A DNA stretch of 64,000 nt from Chloroflexota bacterium (GTDB taxonomy: Bacteria > Chloroflexota > Dehalococcoidia > Lucifugimonadales > UBA3495), in contig JAPPGG010000056.1 in assembly GCA_028875055.1 (NCBI GenBank), forward strand, positions 1 through 64,000, given 5' to 3'. Made by a program: the position numbers and the translations under genes. This document shows, piece after piece, positions 58,882 through 64,000 of this stretch. A model generated the notes under the pieces. That model saw only the letters and a list, made by a program, of their open reading frames with translations, made no database searches and had not been told where the DNA came from. Positions within the stretch are counted from its first letter, which is position 1. Each line of letters opens with the position of its first letter.

Positions 58882-60087
58882 ATGATTGACCTGGAACAGC
58901 TTCACGATTGTTACGTCTCCACATCATCCAAGATTGTGCTCCTCGTAGTTGACGGATTGGGCGGTCTGCCGCATCCGGATACCGGGAAGTCGGAACTGGA
59001 GACGGCCAGCATTCCCAACCTGGACGCCATGGCCAGGGAAAGCGCCTGCGGCATGACCACTCCAGTACTGCCGGGCGTCGCTCCCGGCAGTGGGCCGGGG
59101 CATCTGGCGTTGTTTGGTTACGACCCGCTGAAGTACGTAATCGGCAGGGGCGCCCTGGAAGCGCTGGGGATAGAGGTGGAGTTGCGTCCCGGTGATTTGG
59201 CCGCGCGAGGAAATTTCTGTACCGTCGATGGCAACGCAAATCTGGTTGACCGTCGGGCAGGACGCATACCAACCGAGTTCAGCGCGCCACTTTGCGAACG
59301 ACTCGATACCATCGAGTTGCCGGGGGTTCAGGTCGACGTTTTCCCGGTGCAGGACTACCGGTTTGTGCTGCGCCTGAGAGGAGAAGGGCTGTCGGAAGCT
59401 ATTACCGAGACCGACCCGCAGATAACCGGTGTACCGGCCATGCCGGTAAAGGCCCTGGACCCTTCGGGGGAGAAAACGGCGACCCTGGTGAATGAGTTTG
59501 TATCCCAGGCAGCGGGCCTGCTGGGCGGAGAGGAGCGGGGGAATATGGTATTGCTCAGGGGCTGGGCCCAGTTGCCTTCGCTGCCGCCCATGGGCGATGT
59601 GTACCGGCTCAATCCCGCGGGCATTGCGGCTTACCCAATGTATCGGGGCCTGGCCACGGTCGCCAACATGCGGATAATTCCGACGGGCCGGACCTTCAGC
59701 GACGAGGTGGACACCCTCCACCAGGAATTCGACAACCACGACTTCTTTTTCATCCACTACAAGCCAGCCGATGCGGCAGGGGAAGACGGGGACTTTGACG
59801 CCAAGGTGAAAACCCTGGAGGACCTGGACCCGCTGATACCCAGGATTCGCGAACTTAACCCGGATGTGTTCATGGTTGCCGGAGACCACTCGACACCGGC
59901 CATCATGGCAGCCCACAGCTGGCATCCCGTGCCCTTTATGCTTCACTCTCAGCTGACCAGGGGTGAGGGTGTACCGGGATTCAACGAGCGGGCCTGTAAT
60001 TTGGGTTCCATCGGCAGCATTCCTGCCACCAATATAATGCTGCTGGCCTTGTCCCACTCGGGGAAGTTGACCAAGTACGGCCCCTGA
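58882..60087 (+). CDS. apgM: 2,3-bisphosphoglycerate-independent phosphoglycerate mutase, archaeal type
   Basis: KIVLLVVDGLGGLPHPDTGKSELETASIPNLDAMA, GSGPGHLALFGYDPLKYVIGRG, VAGDHSTPAIM. Confidence 0.93.
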   Translation: MIDLEQLHDCYVSTSSKIVLLVVDGLGGLPHPDTGKSELETASIPNLDAMARESACGMTTPVLPGVAPGSGPGHLALFGYDPLKYVIGRGALEALGIEVELRPGDLAARGNFCTVDGNANLVDRRAGRIPTEFSAPLCERLDTIELPGVQVDVFPVQDYRFVLRLRGEGLSEAITETDPQITGVPAMPVKALDPSGEKTATLVNEFVSQAAGLLGGEERGNMVLLRGWAQLPSLPPMGDVYRLNPAGIAAYPMYRGLATVANMRIIPTGRTFSDEVDTLHQEFDNHDFFFIHYKPADAAGEDGDFDAKVKTLEDLDPLIPRIRELNPDVFMVAGDHSTPAIMAAHSWHPVPFMLHSQLTRGEGVPGFNERACNLGSIGSIPATNIMLLALSHSGKLTKYGP

Positions 60088-60123
60088 CCCTTCAATCGCA
60101 ATGGCAACAGGAGTTTCTGAAGC

Positions 60124-60897
60124 ATGCCAGCCACCGTAGTCGCCGGAAACTGGAAAATGAACACGACCCTGGACGAAGCCAGGGCTTTGGCGAAGGGTGT
60201 TCGGGACCTGGCTGCGAACGCGGCCGGTGTGGAAGTAATTCTTTGCCCGCCGGCTATTTCGTTGGCGGCAGTGCGGGATATGGTTTCCGGCTCGGCTGTG
60301 AAGGTGGGCGCTCAGAACATACACCACGAAGACTCTGGGGCATACACCGGGGAAATATCTCCGGTGATGCTGGCGGGTGTCTGCCAGTATGTCATTCTCG
60401 GCCATTCGGAACGCCGCCAGCTATTTGGCGAAACCGACCAGCAGGTCAACCTGAAGGTGAAGGCGGCTATCAGCCACGGCCTGAAGCCCATAGTTTGTGT
60501 TGGTGAAACCCTGGAGCAGAGAGAGTCGGGGCAGGCAGCTCACGTAATCTCGGGCCAGGTTGGAGCGGCCCTGGATGGGGTTGCACCGGTTGACATAAAC
60601 GGGCTGATTGTGGCTTATGAGCCGGTGTGGGCCATAGGCACGGGTCAGGCGGCTACACCGGAAGGCGCCTCAGAGATCATGGGCGGAGCAATCTCCGAGA
60701 CCCTGCATTCCCTCTACGGCAGTTCCTCTGCCGCTGTGCCGCTTCTCTATGGCGGCAGCGTAAATGCCGGAAACATCGTGGACTTCGCGGGACAGTCGTG
60801 CATTCACGGCGCGCTGGTGGGTGGCGCCAGCCTCCAGGCGGACTCATTCATGGAAATTGTTCGCCTGGCCGGGGAGACCAAGGGCGCCGGCAGCTAA
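60124..60897 (+). CDS. tpiA: Triosephosphate isomerase
   Basis: [57 protein letters not shown]. Confidence 0.97.
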   Translation: MPATVVAGNWKMNTTLDEARALAKGVRDLAANAAGVEVILCPPAISLAAVRDMVSGSAVKVGAQNIHHEDSGAYTGEISPVMLAGVCQYVILGHSERRQLFGETDQQVNLKVKAAISHGLKPIVCVGETLEQRESGQAAHVISGQVGAALDGVAPVDINGLIVAYEPVWAIGTGQAATPEGASEIMGGAISETLHSLYGSSSAAVPLLYGGSVNAGNIVDFAGQSCIHGALVGGASLQADSFMEIVRLAGETKGAGS

Positions 60898-60923
60898 GGA
60901 GAGACTCCCAGCCTCACAGAGCG

Positions 60924-61850
60924 ATGTCCGTCAAAGTTCCTGAGGTAATTTTTGTAGTAGGCCCTACCGCTGCGGGAAAGACCAGGCTGGCCATCGAGCT
61001 GGCTCAGAGGTTGAGCGGCGAGATTGTCAATGCCGACAGCCGGCAGGTCTATCGGCACATGGATATCGGCACCGCCAAGCCAACGCCCGCCGAACGCAGC
61101 GAGGCACGGCACCACCTCCTGGACCTGCTCCCCCCGGACCAGAATTTCAGCCTGGGTACCTTCCTCAGCCTTGCCAGGTCTTCCATCGATGAGATAAACG
61201 GGCGCGGTTCTCCAGCTATAGTTGCGGGAGGTACCGGACAGTATGTCTGGGCCCTCTACGAGGGCTGGAATGTGCCGGAAGTTCCCCCCGATGAAGATTT
61301 TCGCCGCCAACTGGAGGCTGAAGCGGCGGAGTCGGGCGGTGAGGCGCTATTCCGACAACTGGGTTCCCTTGACCCGGAACGGGCCAGCAATCTGGATCCC
61401 CGAAACGTCAGAAGAATAATCCGCGCGCTGGAAATCCACCACGTAACCGGAGAAAAGCCTTCGGCCCTTCAGCAATCGGGGGACAAGGGCAGGCAGGGAC
61501 CCGTGATCGGGCTGACCCTGGACCGCAACCGTCTCTATGAACGCATTGACGCTCGGTTGGACCGGATGATGGCCGACGGGTTCCTGGATGAAGCCCGGAG
61601 CCTGCAAGACATGGGCTACAAGCTGGGCGAGGGGCCGCTGGCCTGCCCGGGATACCGGGAACTCGGCCAGTTCCTGGGAGAGGAAACATCCCTGGAAGAG
61701 GCGGTGCAAAGGGCCAAGTTCCAGACCCACCGCCTGGCCCGCCGTCAGTACACGTGGTTCAAGCCGGGCGATGCCCGAATCAACTGGCTAACGGGAGAAG
61801 ATTCGGCGCTTGCGGAAGCTGCCGCAAAGGTGATTGCCAGGGTTGGGTAG
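60924..61850 (+). CDS. miaA: tRNA dimethylallyltransferase
   Basis: VVGPTAAGKTRLAIELAQRLSGEIVNADSRQVYRHMDIGTAKPT, VAGGTGQYVWAL; start at 60924 within the longer ORF 60627..61850. Confidence 0.95.
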   Translation: MSVKVPEVIFVVGPTAAGKTRLAIELAQRLSGEIVNADSRQVYRHMDIGTAKPTPAERSEARHHLLDLLPPDQNFSLGTFLSLARSSIDEINGRGSPAIVAGGTGQYVWALYEGWNVPEVPPDEDFRRQLEAEAAESGGEALFRQLGSLDPERASNLDPRNVRRIIRALEIHHVTGEKPSALQQSGDKGRQGPVIGLTLDRNRLYERIDARLDRMMADGFLDEARSLQDMGYKLGEGPLACPGYRELGQFLGEETSLEEAVQRAKFQTHRLARRQYTWFKPGDARINWLTGEDSALAEAAAKVIARVG

Positions 61851-61920
61851 CCTTCCTTTCTGCCATTTCGCCAGCTACAGCCTGTGGTAAAATACCCGCA
61901 ACCTGCGGCAAGAGGGTCTG

Positions 61921-62769
61921 ATGAATTTCACCAAGATGCACGGGGCCGGCAACGACTATATCTATATTGACGCCCGTCGTATGGACGAAGACTGGCCGGA
62001 GCTTTCGAGAATGATGAGCGACCGGCATTTTGGTATCGGGGGGGACGGAATCATCCTCATCCTGGACTCGGAGCAGGCAGATCTGCGGATGCGCATGTTC
62101 AATGCCGATGGCTCCGAAGGTGAGATGTGCGGCAACGGCATCCGGTGTTTTGCCAAGTACGCCATTGAACGGGAAATTGTTTCGCGGCCGGAAAGCGGGC
62201 TTACCGTGGAGACCCTGGCTGGCATCAGGACGGTTTACCCGATTTATGGCGAAGGCGATGTCGCAGGGGCGCGGGTTTCCATGGGCCTGCCTCACCTGAA
62301 TCCCCGGGAAATACCTGTCAGTCTTGACCCTGCCCTGGAAACGAGCCATGGCCCAGTGCTCAAATATCCCATTCACCCAGGGGACTTCCGTTTGTTTCTC
62401 GCCTTCGTGTCGATGGGAAATCCCCATGCGGTCACCTATATTGACCAGCCCGTGGGGGAGTTTCCCCTGCACAACATAGGGCCGCTGGTAGAGGGACATC
62501 CCATGTTTCCCAGGCGGGTTAATTTTGAGATAGTCAACCAGATTGACCCCAGCCACCTCAATGCACGGGTGTGGGAACGTGGGTCGGGAGAGACCATGGC
62601 TTGCGGAACGGGGGCATGCGCCATAGCAGTAGCATCCAGGCTGCAGGGCCTCATTGAAGACCGCGTTGACATAACACTGCCTGGAGGCACCCTGACCATC
62701 GAGTGGGACGGCGAGGGAGAGGTTTACCTCGAGGGCCCCGCCACGGAAGTATTCAGCGGCGAGTGGTGA
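61921..62769 (+). CDS. dapF: Diaminopimelate epimerase
   Basis: MNFTKMHGAGNDYIYIDARR, MCGNGIRCFAKY, ETMACGTGACAIAVAS. Confidence 0.96.
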   Translation: MNFTKMHGAGNDYIYIDARRMDEDWPELSRMMSDRHFGIGGDGIILILDSEQADLRMRMFNADGSEGEMCGNGIRCFAKYAIEREIVSRPESGLTVETLAGIRTVYPIYGEGDVAGARVSMGLPHLNPREIPVSLDPALETSHGPVLKYPIHPGDFRLFLAFVSMGNPHAVTYIDQPVGEFPLHNIGPLVEGHPMFPRRVNFEIVNQIDPSHLNARVWERGSGETMACGTGACAIAVASRLQGLIEDRVDITLPGGTLTIEWDGEGEVYLEGPATEVFSGEW

Positions 62770-62873
62770 CGTTCTGCCTGAACAGCGCGGGGTGCACATT
62801 TTTGACATTATGAGAGCCCAGTTCGACAAACCTGTGGCCTTCGAGCTGAACGGTATCGACCAGGAGTAGCAAA

Positions 62874-64000
62874 GTGGAGTTTTCCAGCAGACTGGGCAAG
62901 TTGGCCCCCTATCCCTTCGTAGAAATTTCACGCATTATTGCCGAGAAGCGGGCAGCCGGGGCGGACGTGGTCACCTTCGGCATTGGCGACCCGGATATTC
63001 CCACGCCCCAGCCAATCGTGGACAGGCTGCTTGCGGCTTCCCAGGACCCGCCAAATCACCGCTACCCCGAAACTGATGGCTTGCCGGAGATGAGGCGCGC
63101 CATCGCGGAATGGTACCGTAACAGGTTTGCCGTAAGTCTGGATGCCGACAAGGAGGTTCTTCCCTTGATTGGCGCCAAGGAGGGTATTGGGCACGTAGCT
63201 TTCTGCTTCCTGGACCCCGGTGACCTCGCCCTGGTGCCGGATCCGGCATATCCCGTATATGGCGTGGGCACCATGTTCGCGGGGGCCGAGAGTTACATAA
63301 TGCCGTTGCTGGAAGGGAATGGCTGGCTTCCCGACCTGTCGGCTATCCCCGACGATGTGGCCATGAAGGCCAAGGTAATGTGGCTCAATTATCCCAACAA
63401 CCCGACCAGCGCAGTGGCCAGCGCCGAAGACCTGGCAACCTACGTAGCCTACTGCCGGGAGCACGACATCGCCCTGTTGCACGATGCAGCCTACAGCGAG
63501 GTTGGCTACGACGGTTACAAGGCCACCAGCGTGTTGCAGGTCGAAGGCGCGATGGACGTGGGCATTGAGTTTCATTCCCTTTCCAAGAGCTACAACATGA
63601 CCGGTTGGCGAATGGGTATGGCGGTTGGCAACGCCGATATGATCAGGGCTCTGTTCCAGATCAAGGCCAACCTGGATTCGGGAGTCCCGCAGGCGATTCA
63701 GGAAATGTCTATGGAAGCGCTCACGGGGCCCCAGGACTGCATTGAGGACAATCGGGTGATCTACCAGTGGCGACGAGACCGGGTTGTGGAGGCTCTGCGC
63801 TCGATGGGCCTTGATGTGGCCATACCGCAGGCCAGCCTGTACATCTGGGCCAGTGTTCCCGAGGGATTCACCTCGGCGGACTTCGCTGCCCGGTTGCTGG
63901 AGGACATAGACATAGTTGTCACCCCCGGTTCCAGCTACGGGCAGTACGGCGAAGGTTACATAAGACTGTCCCTGACCACTCCTGACGAAAGAGTGGAGAC
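62874..64000 (+). CDS. LL-diaminopimelate aminotransferase-like class I/II aminotransferase (truncated by window end)
   Basis: Manual translation from GTG 62874: VEFSSRLGKLAPYPFVEISRIIAEKRAAGADVVTFGIGDPDIPTPQPIVDRL...WLNYPNNPTSAVAS...HSLSKSYNMTGWRMG; open to the window end, so absent from the ORF track; follows dapF. Confidence 0.88.
   Translation, partial: MEFSSRLGKLAPYPFVEISRIIAEKRAAGADVVTFGIGDPDIPTPQPIVDRLLAASQDPPNHRYPETDGLPEMRRAIAEWYRNRFAVSLDADKEVLPLIGAKEGIGHVAFCFLDPGDLALVPDPAYPVYGVGTMFAGAESYIMPLLEGNGWLPDLSAIPDDVAMKAKVMWLNYPNNPTSAVASAEDLATYVAYCREHDIALLHDAAYSEVGYDGYKATSVLQVEGAMDVGIEFHSLSKSYNMTGWRMGMAVGNADMIRALFQIKANLDSGVPQAIQEMSMEALTGPQDCIEDNRVIYQWRRDRVVEALRSMGLDVAIPQASLYIWASVPEGFTSADFAARLLEDIDIVVTPGSSYGQYGEGYIRLSLTTPDERVE

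Noticed and set aside
58924-60405. Long minus-strand ORF (493 aa) opposite apgM, and similar shadow ORFs at 7861..9681 (+), 49547..50794 (+), 61780..62931 (-), 5612..6859 (+)
   Set aside because: They lie fully antisense to genes with clear family motifs, have no recognisable domains, and long antisense ORFs are expected in GC-rich DNA.
60627-61850. 407-aa ORF as the full miaA
   Set aside because: The first ~99 residues overlap tpiA in another frame and lack homology; MiaA begins at MSVKVPEVIFVVGPTAAGKT (60924).
62790-62870. Short reading frame GVHIFDIMRAQFDKPVAFELNGIDQE between dapF and dapL
   Set aside because: No independent start context or recognisable family; too short to support as a gene by eye.
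1-64000. CRISPR arrays, rRNA operons, prophage or canonical restriction-modification genes
   Set aside because: Looked for direct-repeat/spacer periodicity, rRNA-like sequence, and phage or R-M motifs; none were seen. The CHAT-STAND and HEPN/MNT loci are the only defence-like candidates.
1-64000. Selenoprotein genes with in-frame TGA near selC
   Set aside because: Recognised genes all end at expected family C-termini; trxA has a normal WCGPC. A systematic UGA-readthrough search could not be run.

Overview
A 64 kb, gene-dense, high-GC bacterial chromosomal segment. Gene content and organisation are compatible with Chloroflexota (possibly SAR202/Dehalococcoidia-like), but this is an inference and was not tested. 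I support about 54 protein-coding genes, one selenocysteine tRNA (selC), several intrinsic terminators and a few intergenic repeats. Most genes are housekeeping or metabolic: coaE, cinA, Gld-like ABC transporter, speD/speB, cysteine desulfurase, M20 amidohydrolases, lutABC, trxA, tat genes, lpd plus E2, thyX, ECF sigma/anti-sigma, acyl-CoA ligase, a TPP enzyme, formamidase, Sua5, and pgk-apgM-tpiA-miaA-dapF-dapL. No CRISPR array, prophage or rRNA was recognised. The observations most worth a second look are: (1) a CHAT-NTPase-TPR STAND-type protein whose CHAT catalytic His and Cys positions both appear substituted; (2) an in-frame RlmD/TrmA-type methyltransferase-Maf fusion; (3) a 143-bp MITE-like element with matching terminal inverted repeats and a perfect 9-bp target-site duplication; (4) selC with its own terminator beside trxA; (5) a two-domain ThyX with its signature split between the domains; (6) a polyprenyl-synthetase-like protein with degraded Asp-rich motifs; (7) an HEPN/nucleotidyltransferase pair with a degenerate NTase motif, attached to lutABC; (8) an unannotated 52-aa zinc-ribbon microprotein after a sigma/anti-sigma pair; (9) an E2 acyltransferase with two tandem PSBD domains; (10) a diverged intergenic repeat pair. 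All homology calls come from reading motifs by eye; no database search was run.
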